DNA of 64,000 nt, taken from NCBI GenBank assembly GCA_039931065.1, contig JBDTSP010000001.1, forward strand, positions 310,001 to 374,000. The letters are read 5' to 3'. The notes beneath the pieces are model-generated. The model was not told the DNA's origin, searched no databases, and saw nothing but the letters and a program-made list of their open reading frames with translations. The translations under genes and the position numbers were made by a program. Below, one piece after another: positions 16,176-25,858 of this stretch; within the stretch, counting starts at the first letter, position 1, and every line of letters begins with the position of its first letter. The DNA comes from CADEED01 sp039931065 (lineage in GTDB: Bacteria; Pseudomonadota; Gammaproteobacteria; Steroidobacterales; Steroidobacteraceae).

Positions 16176-16930
16176 TTGAGCTTGTAGCCGGTGCGGAACA
16201 TCCAGTGGATCACGGCGAGGCACAGCGCCATGAAACCGAGTGTCATGCCGACACTGAGACCCACGTTCACGTCAGACACGCCGTAGAAACTCCAGCGGAA
16301 ACCGTTGACGAGGTAGACCACGGGATTGAACAACGTGATCTTCTGCCACAGCGGCGGCAACATCGAAATGGAGTAGAAGCTGCCGCCGAGAAAGGTGAGC
16401 GGCGTTACGACCATCATCGGCACGATCTGGATCTTCTCCCAGCTGTCCGCCCAGATGCCGATGAGGAACCCGAGCAGCGAGAAGGTGAGCGAGGTCAGCA
16501 CCAGGAAGGAGACCATCCAGAACGGATGCAGGATCTCGAACGGCACGAACAATCGCGCGGTGATGAGGATGATGACTCCGAGGATCACCGACTTGGACGC
16601 GGCGGCACCCACGTAACCCAACAAGGTTTCAGTGATCGACACCGGCGCCGAGAGCAGCTCGTAAATGGTGCCGGCGAATTTCGGCATGTAGATGCCGAAA
16701 GAGGCGTTCGAGACGCTTTCCATGAGCACGGTCAGCATGATGAGACCGGGCACGATGTACGCGCCGTAACTCACGCCGTCGATGTTCATCATGCGTGAGC
16801 CGATCGCCGAACCGAACACCACGAAATACAGCGACGTGCTGATCACCGGGGTGGCGATGCTCTGGAACAACGTGCGCCAGGTGCGCGACAGCTCGAATTT
16901 GTAGATCGCGCGGACCGCGTGCAGGTTCAT
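16169..16930 (-). CDS. yadH: ABC-2 type transporter permease (YadH-like)
   Basis: 253 aa, close to the 256 aa of E. coli YadH. It has about six membrane helices: residues 23-45, 60-80, 105-130, 140-165, 170-190 and 225-245. The ABC-2 signature region FLGGSFYSISMLPPLWQKITLFNPVVY precedes the last helix. Its ATG overlaps the TGA of the ATPase gene by 4 bases, so the two are coupled and form one exporter. The substrate of YadGH is not known; the family includes drug, polysaccharide and lipid exporters. The last codon and stop lie in a palindromic repeat. Confidence 0.85.
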   Translation of the reverse strand: MNLHAVRAIYKFELSRTWRTLFQSIATPVISTSLYFVVFGSAIGSRMMNIDGVSYGAYIVPGLIMLTVLMESVSNASFGIYMPKFAGTIYELLSAPVSITETLLGYVGAAASKSVILGVIILITARLFVPFEILHPFWMVSFLVLTSLTFSLLGFLIGIWADSWEKIQIVPMMVVTPLTFLGGSFYSISMLPPLWQKITLFNPVVYLVNGFRWSFYGVSDVNVGLSVGMTLGFMALCLAVIHWMFRTGYKLKN

Positions 16931-17850
16931 GGCCGCGCCCGCACGAGAGAAACGAATATCTCTTCGAGCGAGCTCTCCTCGGTATGCAGATCCTTGAACT
17001 CGATGCCTTGCTCGTTCAACTTGCGCAGCAGACCGGCGATGCCGGTCTCGTTCGCCTGGGTGTCGAAGCTGTAGATCAGATCGTTGCCGTCCTTCGCAAG
17101 CTCGAGCGGCAGACCGGCGAGCGCGGCGGGAATGGCCGCAAGCGGTGTCTGCAGCTGCAACGTGAGCTGCTTCTTGCCGAGCTTGCGCATCAAGGCCGTC
17201 TTCTCCTCGACCACCACCAGTTCGCCTCTGCTGATGACGCCGATCCGGTCGGCCATCTCCTCGGCTTCCTCGATGTAGTGAGTGGTGAGGATGATGGTGA
17301 CCCCGCTGTCGCGCAGCGCGCGCACCATCTGCCACATGTCGCGTCGCAACTCGACGTCGACGCCCGCGGAAGGTTCGTCGAGGAACAGGATGCCGGGCTC
17401 GTGCGACAGCGCCTTGCCGATCATCACGCGCCGCTTCATGCCGCCCGACAGCGTCATGATCTTCGAATCTTTCTTGTCCCACAGCGAAAGATCGCGCAGC
17501 ACCTTCTCGAGCACCGCCGGATTTTTCGGCTTGCCGAACAAGCCGCGGCTGAACGCCAGCGTGTTCCACACGGTCTCGAACATGTCGGTGGTGAGTTCCT
17601 GCGGCACGAGCCCGATCTTGGCGCGCGCGGCGCGGAAGTCGCGCACGATGTCGTGGCCGTCCGCGATCACGGTGCCCGTGGACGCGGTGACGATGCCGCA
17701 GATGATGTTGATGAGCGTCGTCTTGCCGGCGCCGTTCGGCCCGAGCAGCGCGAAGATCTCGCCGCGGCGGATCTCGAGGTTGACGTTCTTGAGGGCGTGA
17801 AAGCCCGACGCATAGGTTTTCGACAGACTGGAAACTGTGAGCACTGACAT
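16927..17850 (-). CDS. yadG: ABC transporter ATP-binding protein (YadG-like)
   Basis: 307 aa (E. coli YadG is 308). Walker A GPNGAGKTT (about 37-45), Q-loop VPQE, signature LSGGMKRR (about 134-141), Walker B ILFLDEPSAGVD and the H-loop His in LTTHYIEEAEEM are all intact. A C-terminal domain of about 90 residues follows the nucleotide-binding domain, as usual in ABC-2 exporters. It powers the permease encoded by the overlapping downstream gene. The start faces the exported-protein gene at 17983 across about 130 bases, which must hold both promoters. Confidence 0.9.
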   Translation of the reverse strand: MSVLTVSSLSKTYASGFHALKNVNLEIRRGEIFALLGPNGAGKTTLINIICGIVTASTGTVIADGHDIVRDFRAARAKIGLVPQELTTDMFETVWNTLAFSRGLFGKPKNPAVLEKVLRDLSLWDKKDSKIMTLSGGMKRRVMIGKALSHEPGILFLDEPSAGVDVELRRDMWQMVRALRDSGVTIILTTHYIEEAEEMADRIGVISRGELVVVEEKTALMRKLGKKQLTLQLQTPLAAIPAALAGLPLELAKDGNDLIYSFDTQANETGIAGLLRKLNEQGIEFKDLHTEESSLEEIFVSLVRARP

Positions 17851-17982
17851 GGGCGGGTACGTTATCGGCAGCGCGAGCGCTTCTCAATGACCCGATGTGG
17901 GTAGCTGGGCCACGATATCTGCTTCCGGGTTAAGCCTTGCTTGCGAACGGGGGACCGGATTCAATGTGTCACGGGGGGCGTC

Positions 17983-18945
17983 ATGAATGCAGTGATTCTG
18001 GGCAGCGTGGTGTTGGCGATCGCCGGTGGCGCGGGCATTGCGCACGCGGCCGAGCCGCTTGCCGTTGAGCAGCCTGCGACGGTTTGCACTTATCGCGCCG
18101 AGCCGGTGGTCGCGGATGCGCCGATCAAGCAATCGACACTGACGGTGCTGGCCCGACAGCCCGCCGAAGACGGTGAAGTGCGCCGGGACACGCTGATTGC
18201 GCTCGACCTCGAGTACCGCATCAAGGATTTCGCAGCGGGCTCCTTCAACATCATGCCGATGTTCAAGACCGCGGGGGACTTTAGCTCCGCGCCCGGCGGG
18301 CCGTCCGACTACCCGCCGCTCGAAGCCGCCGCCGGAAAGGTTCACCTGTGTGTCCCGCTCGATGAAATGTACCGCTCGCCGACGCTGGAATGGCCTATCA
18401 CCATCGTGCTGAACCTGATGCAATCGCTGCCCGGCGGCTCGATGATGATCAATGCATCCGCGCCGCCGCTGAAATTCAAGGCGGCCGACGCCCCCGAGGA
18501 AGGGCTCGCGAGACAAGCCGCACGGCCGCCGATCGAGTACTACGACAACCTGAAAACGGTGTGGAATTTTTTCGAGTCGCGGCTCGCACGCTACAAGGCC
18601 TGCAACCAGCGATTTCCCGAGGGGCAAGCGGCATTGACCAAGTCGTACCGGCGCTGGGAAGCCCGTCACGCCGACGCCATCCAGCTCGGGTCCGAGCTGC
18701 AGTTCGATTTCCTTCTCTACTCCGAGAATGGCAACACCGCGCGCGCCACATACATGTTCGATGCCCTGCGCTCGGTGACCTTGCGCAGCTATGCGCAGCA
18801 GCCGGCCGAAGTCTTGCAACGACAATGCGCAGTCACACTGTCGGAGTTCTCGGATCCCGAAGACCTGAGCGACAACGTCATCAATGATGAAATTGCGTAC
18901 CTGCGAAAATGGCAGGCGACGCACGAAAAGGCCAAGACGCCATGA
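17983..18945 (+). CDS. Exported protein of unknown family, coupled to a secreted protease
   Basis: 320 aa from the ATG at 17983, preceded by GGGGGGCG. Residues 1-22 form a signal peptide ending AHA. The mature protein has several cysteines (VCTYRAEP, LCVPLDEMY, KACNQRF, RQCAVTL) that could form disulphides in the periplasm, and a helical C-terminal half (YYDNLKTVWNFFESRLARYK, ALTKSYRRWEARHADAI). I do not recognise the family. Its TGA overlaps the ATG of the trypsin-like protease gene (ATGA), implying a fixed ratio of the two products and possibly a substrate, inhibitor or partner role. Confidence 0.65.
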   Translation: MNAVILGSVVLAIAGGAGIAHAAEPLAVEQPATVCTYRAEPVVADAPIKQSTLTVLARQPAEDGEVRRDTLIALDLEYRIKDFAAGSFNIMPMFKTAGDFSSAPGGPSDYPPLEAAAGKVHLCVPLDEMYRSPTLEWPITIVLNLMQSLPGGSMMINASAPPLKFKAADAPEEGLARQAARPPIEYYDNLKTVWNFFESRLARYKACNQRFPEGQAALTKSYRRWEARHADAIQLGSELQFDFLLYSENGNTARATYMFDALRSVTLRSYAQQPAEVLQRQCAVTLSEFSDPEDLSDNVINDEIAYLRKWQATHEKAKTP

Positions 18946-20915
18946 AGGTGAAGTTCATCACGCTCGCACTGTTGTCAGCCTGTGTTGGACTCCAGGCACT
19001 CGCGGCCGCGCCGACGCCCGAGCTGCAGAAAAAAGTGCGGGCCGCGACGTTCGAAGTCGTCGTGCCAAAACCTGCGGAGACCGGTGTCACCTACGAGCGG
19101 CCGCTGCCCCTCGAGCTGATTCCGTTCGTCGAGCGAAACGACCGGTACTGGCCGATCGGAACTGCATTCGCGATTGGAGCGGATACCTTCGTGACGGCCG
19201 CGCACGTGCTGCGCGGCGCGCTCGGAGGCGCGGGCGGTCCACCCGTATTGCGTGGCGCGGATGGCAAGATCGTCGCAATCGTATCGGTGCTCAAATTTTC
19301 GGCGCACCAGGACTTCGCGGTCTTCAAGACCGGTGCCGCGGCCGCCTCGCAGGTGCTCGAGACGAGCAACGCGACCACGATCGACGAGCCGGTGTTCGCG
19401 GTCGGCAATGCGCTCGGCGAGGGCGTCGTCATTCGCGACGGATTGCTCACCTCGCTCACCCCGGAAGATCAGGATGGGCGTTGGAAGTGGCTGCGTTATT
19501 CGGCCGCCACTTCGCCCGGCAACAGCGGCGGGCCGCTGCTGAACGGAGCTGGCGCGGTGATCGGCGTGGTCATCGGAAAATCTCCGGGCGAGAACCTCAA
19601 CTACGCGCTGCCCATCGAGTACGTCACCGGCGCGCCCATGGAGGCGCGGGTAGACGTTCGCGCAACGCTGCGACTGCCCGTGCTGCGCGAACCGCTGGTC
19701 GCGACTTTCGCTTCTACGGTACCGCTGCCATTGCCCCTGGCCGATTTCGAGAAACGCATGCGGGCCGAGAGCCTGCGGATGTACCGCGAGCAGCGCGCGC
19801 GTCTGCTGGCGCAGAACCAGGCGGCGCTGTTGCCGCGCGGCAAGGGCGACAAACTACTGGCCTCGGTCACCGCCGCGTATTGCCCGGCGCTGATAGTGCA
19901 GGGCAAGGATGGCGCGTGGGACGTCGACGATAATTCGCGCACCACCGAAGAACTGCCCGACGATGGCAGCTTCTGCACGCGCGTGGCCGGCGAAGTGCCG
20001 GTCTTCGAGATCGATCGAGGCAAGAACACCGAGCCGCGTTTTTATGAAGACCCGCGGTTCGCGATGGACCTGCTGCTCAAGGGCGCGCAGTTCCGGCGCA
20101 TGGTCGGCAGCGAAAGCGTCATCGTCACTTCGCTCGGCGCCGCCAAACGCAACATCGAGCATCGCGACCGTTTCGGCCGACGCTGGCGCATCGCCACGTT
20201 CGGCATGCCATACCTCGATGCCGATATCGTCCTGGCGATGCTGCCGACGCCGCGAGGCTATTCCGGAATTCTGCAAGTCGTCGAGCGCGGCGGCGAAGAG
20301 CTCGCGCGGGAGCAGCTCACTTTTCTCAGCGACTATTTCTACCTGTCGTACTCGGGCACCCTCGCGCAATGGCACGCATTCCTCGCCCGGCCGGATCTGC
20401 GCGCGACCGCGTTCGACAAGGTGACCCTCGCTCGCGACGTTGATGGAATGCACTTCCGTTCCCGACGGCTCGATTTCGATCTTCCGCCCGGCCTGATGAA
20501 GCTCGACGATCAGGCGGTCGTCAAACTGCAGATGAGTTATGCACTCGAAGGCGACCAGCTCATCTGGGATATCGGCGCGATCTATGTGAGCACGGACGAA
20601 GACGACAAGATGTTCGTGGGATTGATCAGGCAGCCGAAGCCGGCGAGCGGCGCGGGCAAGGGTCTGAACGAACGCTGGCAGCAGATCCTCGACGGCAAGG
20701 GCGACTTCAGCTCCGAACGTGGGCACGATTCCGACTACAAGAAATTCTGGCGCCGCGCGGCGGTCGACTCCACTTACCGGCCGGGTGCGTCGGTCAATCG
20801 TGCCGCGACCCTGTTCTACGAAGCCCTTTCGACCATCAACGACGCCAAATTGCCGGGCGCCATCGACACCATGCACGACTTGCTTCTCGAGAATGTGCGC
20901 GTCAAGGAAAAGTGA
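18942..20915 (+). CDS. Secreted trypsin-like serine protease with large C-terminal region
   Basis: 657 aa. Start chosen at the ATG at 18942, which overlaps the upstream stop. Signal peptide at residues 1-23 (ending LAAA). A trypsin-like domain spans about residues 30-230 with the triad visible: His in VTAAHVL (about 88), Asp in HQDFAVF (about 124) and Ser in SPGNSGGPLL (about 195). There is no PDZ domain. Instead a C-terminal region of about 420 residues follows, containing a helical segment (PLADFEKRMRAESLRMYREQ) and beta-rich parts; I do not recognise it. The upstream coupled gene encodes another exported protein, so the two probably work together in the envelope. Confidence 0.75.
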   Translation: MKVKFITLALLSACVGLQALAAAPTPELQKKVRAATFEVVVPKPAETGVTYERPLPLELIPFVERNDRYWPIGTAFAIGADTFVTAAHVLRGALGGAGGPPVLRGADGKIVAIVSVLKFSAHQDFAVFKTGAAAASQVLETSNATTIDEPVFAVGNALGEGVVIRDGLLTSLTPEDQDGRWKWLRYSAATSPGNSGGPLLNGAGAVIGVVIGKSPGENLNYALPIEYVTGAPMEARVDVRATLRLPVLREPLVATFASTVPLPLPLADFEKRMRAESLRMYREQRARLLAQNQAALLPRGKGDKLLASVTAAYCPALIVQGKDGAWDVDDNSRTTEELPDDGSFCTRVAGEVPVFEIDRGKNTEPRFYEDPRFAMDLLLKGAQFRRMVGSESVIVTSLGAAKRNIEHRDRFGRRWRIATFGMPYLDADIVLAMLPTPRGYSGILQVVERGGEELAREQLTFLSDYFYLSYSGTLAQWHAFLARPDLRATAFDKVTLARDVDGMHFRSRRLDFDLPPGLMKLDDQAVVKLQMSYALEGDQLIWDIGAIYVSTDEDDKMFVGLIRQPKPASGAGKGLNERWQQILDGKGDFSSERGHDSDYKKFWRRAAVDSTYRPGASVNRAATLFYEALSTINDAKLPGAIDTMHDLLLENVRVKEK

Positions 20916-21091
20916 ATTTCGACGCCGCTCGAGCAGGTGCGCGCAAGCGGCGAGCTCCCACATCCAGCCGGACAATCGCGAGAACCCATCGTGGCGAACC
21001 AGACCGGGGACGCTTGCGCGAAAGTCGCACTGCGTCGGCCGGAGACTGCCGCCACGTGCCCGCGAATTCACGGTAGGCTTCGCGCGCAGAC

Positions 21092-22954
21092 ATGGTCGCC
21101 ACGCCCCGAAAAGCAAAACAAGCCGACGTTCACGGCGAAGCGCTGAACTCACCTCGCCAGTTCTTCGGCGTATTCAAGTACAGCAAACGCGCTCTCGAGC
21201 TGGTCTGGTCGACCAGCCACAAGCTCACGTTCCTGCTCGCCTTTTTCACGGTTCTGGCTGGCGTGCTGCCCTCCGGAGTCGCCTGGGTGGGCGCGCGCAT
21301 CGTCGACAGTGTTTTGTCCGCGACGCGTAATCACGCCGCCAACGGCGACGTCGACATCATGCCCGTGCTCGGCTGGGTACTGGCCGAGGCGCTGATCCTG
21401 GTGGTCATCACCGGCGCGCATCGCGGCATCACGATGTGTACGTCGTTGCTCAAGGCGAAACTCTCGCATCGCGTGAATACGATGATCCTCGAGAAGGCGC
21501 TGACGCTCGAGCTCACGCACTTCGAGGATTCCGAGTTCTACGACAAGCTCACCCGCGCGCGTCGCGAGGCATCGAGCCGCCCGCTGTCGCTGGTCACGCG
21601 CACCTCGGGCCTGCTGCAGAACGCCATTGCGATCACGAGTTTTTCCGTTCTGCTCGCCGGGTTCTCGCCCTGGGCCGTCGTCGTATTGATCTTCGGGGGT
21701 TTGCCGGCGTTCTTCGCGGAAACGAAATTCTCGGGCGATGCCTTCCGCCTGTTCCGCTGGCGTGCGCCCGAGACGCGTATGCAGACTTATCTCGAAACCG
21801 CGCTGGCGCGTGAGGACCATGCGAAAGAGGTCAAGCTGTTCGACCTCGGCCGGCTGTTGTTAGGCCGGTACGTCGCGATCTACGAAGGGCTCTATCAGAA
21901 GGACCGGAATCTCACGATCCGGCGCGATGTCTGGGGCTTCATCTTCACGCTGGTGAGTATCGGGTCGTTGTACGCGGCCTATGCCTGGTGCGCCGTGGAG
22001 GCGGTGCGCGGCACGATCACGCTCGGCGACATGACCATGTACATCATGTTGTTCCGCCAGGGCCAGGCCGCCGTCACCGCGAGCCTCGGGGCCATCGGTG
22101 GCATGTACGAAGACAACCTTTACCTGTCGACGCTGTACGAATACCTCGAACAACCGGTCGACGAGGTCAAGGGAACGGCGGTCAGCGGGCCCGACCCGGA
22201 AGCCGGCGTGCAGTTCGAGAACGTCGAGTTCCGTTATCCGGGTTCCGACCAGATCGCCATCACCGGCATCAACCTGCAGATCAAGCGCGGCCAGAGTCTC
22301 GCGCTCGTGGGCGAGAACGGCTCCGGCAAGACCACGCTGATCAAACTACTGACGCGGTTGTACAAGCCGACCTATGGACGCGTGTTGCTCGACGGCCGCG
22401 ATCTGCAGGAGTGGGACCCGACCGTCCTGCGGCGCCGCGTCGGCGTCATCTTCCAGGACTTCGTGCGGTACCAGCTCATGGTGGGCGAGAACATCGGCGC
22501 CGGCGACGTGCGCGAATTCGAGAATCGTGAACGCTGGGCCGAAGCCGCCGGGCAAGGCAAGGCCGCGCCGTTCATCAACGAGATGCCGCTCAAATACGAG
22601 ACGCAGCTCGGCAAGTGGTTCAAGGACGGCCGCGAGCTGTCAGGCGGGCAATGGCAGAAGATCGCGTTGTCGCGTGCGTTCATGCGCCACGATGCCGACA
22701 TCCTCGTGCTCGACGAACCAACCGCCGCGATGGATGCCGCCGCCGAAGCCGAGGTATTCGAACACTTCCGTTCGCTGATGGGCAAACGTATCGCCATCGT
22801 CATCTCGCATCGCTTCTCGACGGTGCGTATGGCGGATCAGATCGTGGTGCTGGACGACGGCCACATCGTCGAGCGCGGCAATCACGAGTCGCTCATGAAA
22901 GAAGACGGCATTTACGCGAAGCTTTTCACGCTGCAGGCGCGCGGGTATCGTTGA
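21092..22954 (+). CDS. Fused ABC exporter (membrane plus ATPase domains)
   Basis: 620 aa. An N-terminal transmembrane domain of about six helices (residues 45-340) is fused to a nucleotide-binding domain (about 375-615). Walker A is GENGSGKTT, the Q-loop is in VIFQDFVRYQ, the signature is ELSGGQWQK, Walker B is ILVLDEPTAAMD and the switch His is in ISHRFSTVRMAD. This half-transporter layout dimerises. The FQDFVRY Q-loop and GENIGAGD spacing resemble exporters of peptides or lipids found near secondary-metabolite genes, but the substrate is unknown. It stands alone, 176 bases after the protease gene. Confidence 0.85.
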   Translation: MVATPRKAKQADVHGEALNSPRQFFGVFKYSKRALELVWSTSHKLTFLLAFFTVLAGVLPSGVAWVGARIVDSVLSATRNHAANGDVDIMPVLGWVLAEALILVVITGAHRGITMCTSLLKAKLSHRVNTMILEKALTLELTHFEDSEFYDKLTRARREASSRPLSLVTRTSGLLQNAIAITSFSVLLAGFSPWAVVVLIFGGLPAFFAETKFSGDAFRLFRWRAPETRMQTYLETALAREDHAKEVKLFDLGRLLLGRYVAIYEGLYQKDRNLTIRRDVWGFIFTLVSIGSLYAAYAWCAVEAVRGTITLGDMTMYIMLFRQGQAAVTASLGAIGGMYEDNLYLSTLYEYLEQPVDEVKGTAVSGPDPEAGVQFENVEFRYPGSDQIAITGINLQIKRGQSLALVGENGSGKTTLIKLLTRLYKPTYGRVLLDGRDLQEWDPTVLRRRVGVIFQDFVRYQLMVGENIGAGDVREFENRERWAEAAGQGKAAPFINEMPLKYETQLGKWFKDGRELSGGQWQKIALSRAFMRHDADILVLDEPTAAMDAAAEAEVFEHFRSLMGKRIAIVISHRFSTVRMADQIVVLDDGHIVERGNHESLMKEDGIYAKLFTLQARGYR

Positions 22955-23119
22955 TCGCCAGTTGACGTGCCACTGTCTCGCGTGACTCGCGGACAACCCG
23001 CCGCGCGCGTTTTGCCCATGAAATCGGGCGCGATATGGCGATCGCTTTGTCGGTTGTCGACGAAACTTCTTTTTTCGAAATCCTTGCGCGGTTAATGTGG
23101 CCGCCTTCAGGGGGTCCTC

Positions 23120-25168
23120 ATGCATTCGAAGAACATCCTGCGCGCTTCACTGTTCGCGCTGCTCGGGTTGCTGGTTTCCTGCGGTGGCGGAGGGGGCGGC
23201 AGCAGCGGTGGCGGCGGCAACAATCCTCCTCCAGTGCAGAAGACCTTGTTTGTCGCCACGCAACCTGCGGGGCAACTGGTGGGCAACGTGTTCGCGACGC
23301 AGCCCGTCGTGCAGGTGCGCGCCAATGGCGCGACCGATACCGCCGACAACAGCACGGTCGTTACCGCCTCGGTCGTGGCGGGAACCGGCACCGCCGGTGC
23401 CATGGTCGTTGGCACTGCGACCGCGACCGCGGTCGGCGGAGTCGCCACCTTCACCAATCTGGGCGTGGATCTCGCGGGCGGCGGCTATCAATTGAGCTTC
23501 TCCGCGCCCGGGCTCAGCGCGGTAACCAGTGCGGCGTTCGATATGACCGCGCCGGCCGGCGGCGGTGTGATCACGCCGTCGACGCCACCCGCGAGCGACG
23601 TCAACGTGGCGGTCGACAGCACGCAGGATGTCCATGCGATCTCTCGCTTCATCTACGGCATTAATGGTTGGGACGGGAATCGCCCGAAAAACCTGACGCT
23701 GTCGCGGGTGGGCGGCAATCGCATGACGGCATACAACTGGGAGACCAACGCCAGCAATGCGGGCAGCGACTACTTCAACGAGAACGACGCGTTCATGGGC
23801 GGCAATGGCAACAACACGCCGAACGGGGCAATTGCACCGAGCATCGTCACGGCGCGTGACGCGGGCGCCGGCATCATCGTGACGATACCGACCATCGGCT
23901 TCGTGTCCGCCGACAAGTCGAGCCTGGACAAGGAAGACGTCAACGTCACACCCGACTACATCAACGTGCGCTTTCACAAGAGCGTGCCGCGCAAGGGTAC
24001 GGCGTTCACCCTGACGCCCGACACGACCGATCACTTCGTCTACCAGGACGAGTACCTCAATTTTCTCGACAAGACGTATCCGGGCGCGTTTGCGTCGACG
24101 ACGAATCCGATCATGGTCAACCTCGATAACGAGGTGGATCTGTGGGCTTTCACGCATGCGCGACTGCGGGGGGATGCCACCAGCCCCGTCACATCGCAGG
24201 CCGGCACCAAACTTGGCTACGACGAGATCGTGCAACTGAGCGTCGACTATGCGGGCGCGGCGAAGGATGTGAATCCATCGGTCCAGATCCTGGGGCCGGT
24301 GAATTACGGATGGGCGGGCTTCGTGAATCTGCAGGACGCGCCCGATGCCATGGGTCGCGACTTCCTCAATTTTTATCTGCAGCGGATGTCGGCGGCGCAG
24401 GCAACGGCCGGGCGTCGCCTGCTCGATGCGCTCGACGTGCATTGGTACCCGGAAGCGCGCGGCGCATGCGCCAGCAATCCGATGGACGGATGCCGCATAA
24501 CCGAGAACGTCAATGACGCAGGCGTGGTTGCCGCGCGGGTCGCCGCGCCGCGCAGTCTCTGGGATGGCACTTACGTCGAAAACAGCTGGGTCGCGCAGTC
24601 GCTGGGCAACCAGGCGATCAACCTGCTGCCTCGTCTCAAGGGGAAGATCACAGCTAACTACCCGGGCACGAAGCTCGCCATCACCGAATACAACTACGGC
24701 GGCGCGAACCATATCTCCGGGGCCATCGCGCAAGCCGACGTGCTCGGCATCTTTGGCCGCGACGGGATGTATGCCGCGACGCTCTGGCCGCTGGAATTCA
24801 ACAACAACTTCATCTTCGGCGGCTTCGAAGCGTTCCGGAACTACGACGGCGCGAATGGCAGTTTCGGCGACACCAGCATTCGGGCCACCAACTCCGATGC
24901 ATCGACGACTTCGGTATATGCCAGCGTGAATGCCGCGAACCCGGCGCGAATGGTGATCGTTGCGATCAACAAGAACGCGACGGCGAAGAGTGCAGGTATC
25001 GCGGTGACACACACGGTGCGGTTCCATACCGCGCAGATTTACGCGGTGCTCGGCACTAGCCCCGCCGGCGCGCCCGTGGCGCAGACGTCGATCAACATCA
25101 CCCAGACCAACGCGTTCCAGTACACGATGCCGGCGAACAGCGTGACGACACTGGTGCTGGTGCCGTAA
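23120..25168 (+). CDS. Lipoprotein glycoside hydrolase family 44 (endoglucanase/xyloglucanase type)
   Basis: 682 aa. Lipobox LLVSC (Cys21) followed by a poly-Gly/Ser linker places it on the envelope surface as a lipoprotein. Residues 40-145 form an Ig/bacterial-like domain. The catalytic GH44 module begins near residue 160 (FIYGINGWDGNRPKNLTLSR, then RVGGNRMTAYNWETNASNAG, a family hallmark). The acid/base Glu is in NLDNEVDLW (about 338) and the nucleophile Glu in AITEYNYGG (about 523). GH44 enzymes cut beta-1,4-glucans and xyloglucan. The stop is followed after 2 bases by a 39-bp perfect palindrome. Confidence 0.9.
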   Translation: MHSKNILRASLFALLGLLVSCGGGGGGSSGGGGNNPPPVQKTLFVATQPAGQLVGNVFATQPVVQVRANGATDTADNSTVVTASVVAGTGTAGAMVVGTATATAVGGVATFTNLGVDLAGGGYQLSFSAPGLSAVTSAAFDMTAPAGGGVITPSTPPASDVNVAVDSTQDVHAISRFIYGINGWDGNRPKNLTLSRVGGNRMTAYNWETNASNAGSDYFNENDAFMGGNGNNTPNGAIAPSIVTARDAGAGIIVTIPTIGFVSADKSSLDKEDVNVTPDYINVRFHKSVPRKGTAFTLTPDTTDHFVYQDEYLNFLDKTYPGAFASTTNPIMVNLDNEVDLWAFTHARLRGDATSPVTSQAGTKLGYDEIVQLSVDYAGAAKDVNPSVQILGPVNYGWAGFVNLQDAPDAMGRDFLNFYLQRMSAAQATAGRRLLDALDVHWYPEARGACASNPMDGCRITENVNDAGVVAARVAAPRSLWDGTYVENSWVAQSLGNQAINLLPRLKGKITANYPGTKLAITEYNYGGANHISGAIAQADVLGIFGRDGMYAATLWPLEFNNNFIFGGFEAFRNYDGANGSFGDTSIRATNSDASTTSVYASVNAANPARMVIVAINKNATAKSAGIAVTHTVRFHTAQIYAVLGTSPAGAPVAQTSINITQTNAFQYTMPANSVTTLVLVP

Positions 25169-25170
25169 GA

Positions 25171-25263
25171 CTGGAAGTGGTGTCAGGCGGGGAAAGTCGG
25201 GATAACTCGCGACTCGCTCCGAACCGAGTTATCCCGACTTTCCCCGCCTGACACCACTTCCAG
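25171..25263. repeat. Palindrome family C, copy 1 (39-bp perfect arms)
   Basis: Arms at 25171-25209 and 25225-25263 are exact complements over 39 bp with a 15-base loop. Core arm sequence: GTGTCAGGCGGGGAAAGTCG then GGATAAC. It begins 2 bases after the GH44 stop codon and sits between two convergent genes. The same arm recurs at 34271, 36814 and 38519. Confidence 0.95.
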
Positions 25264-25270
25264 GAAAAAA

Positions 25271-25294
25271 AAACGGCGCCCGGAGGCGCCGTTT
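25271..25294 (-). terminator. Rho-independent terminator of the RRM-protein gene
   Basis: AAACGGCGCC and GGCGCCGTTT (25271-25280, 25285-25294) form a perfect 10-bp stem with loop CGGA on the minus-strand transcript, followed by an uninterrupted run of T (A-run at 25265-25273 on the + strand). It is 19 bases beyond the stop of the RNA-binding protein gene. Confidence 0.88.
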
Positions 25295-25313
25295 AAATCG
25301 ATTGCTTCGAAGG

Positions 25314-25637
25314 CTAGAAGCGACCGCGGCTGCCGCCGCCGCCGCCACCACCACCACCAAAATTGCCACGCGGGGCGCCGCGCTCACGCTCCTGCGCCTC
25401 GTTGACCTTCAGCGGACGACCACCGAAGTCTTTGCCATCGAGCGCCTGCATGGCGCGGGTGGCATCGGCGTTCGGCATTTCCACGAAACCGAAGCCACGC
25501 GGGCGGCCGGTCTCGCGATCGTTCACGAGCGACACCTTGTCGACGGTGCCATGGGTTGCGAAGAGGGCGCGCACCTGATCTTCGGTGGCGGAGAAAGGAA
25601 GATTTCCAACGTATAGTTTGGTCACAAAAAAACTCAC
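25314..25637 (-). CDS. RRM-type RNA-binding protein with Gly-rich tail
   Basis: 107 aa. A single RNA-recognition motif: RNP2 is LYVGNL (residues 8-13) and RNP1 is RGFGFVEM (about 47-54), with the aromatic residues that stack on RNA present. The last 20 residues are nearly all Gly with Arg (GGGGGGGGGSRGRF). Bacterial proteins of this type bind single-stranded RNA and are often cold-induced. The apparent start is a GTG at 25637; there is no strong ribosome site, and a GTG four codons later is possible. A clear terminator follows. Confidence 0.88.
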   Translation of the reverse strand: MSFFVTKLYVGNLPFSATEDQVRALFATHGTVDKVSLVNDRETGRPRGFGFVEMPNADATRAMQALDGKDFGGRPLKVNEAQERERGAPRGNFGGGGGGGGGSRGRF

Positions 25638-25858
25638 AGAAAATTACACGGTGACAGATCGAGCCCTGTCTGCTGGATCGCGGAATACTTTGAGAGGCGA
25701 CTCCGTGAATGCGGCGTCGTATCGAATAGGTATCAGCAAGCCGCTGGCGACGGTACAGGAAAGATTCGCGCTATGCGACTGGTTCCCATCGGGAATGTCC
25801 GGGAAAGCCCCGGCCCACCCCCTTCCGGGGCGCGTGCCAATGCCATTTCACTCTTCTA

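Noticed and set aside
19854..21152. 432-codon minus-strand frame opposite the protease gene
   Set aside because: No ribosome site or motif; overlaps a gene with a complete catalytic triad.
23147..25027. 626-codon open frame antisense to the GH44 gene
   Set aside because: Composition is Arg/His/Asp-rich as in a frame shadow; the sense frame has all GH44 residues.
25340..25375. Short Gly-codon repeat in the RRM gene as a possible CRISPR-like array
   Set aside because: It encodes the Gly-rich tail of the RRM protein, with no spacers.
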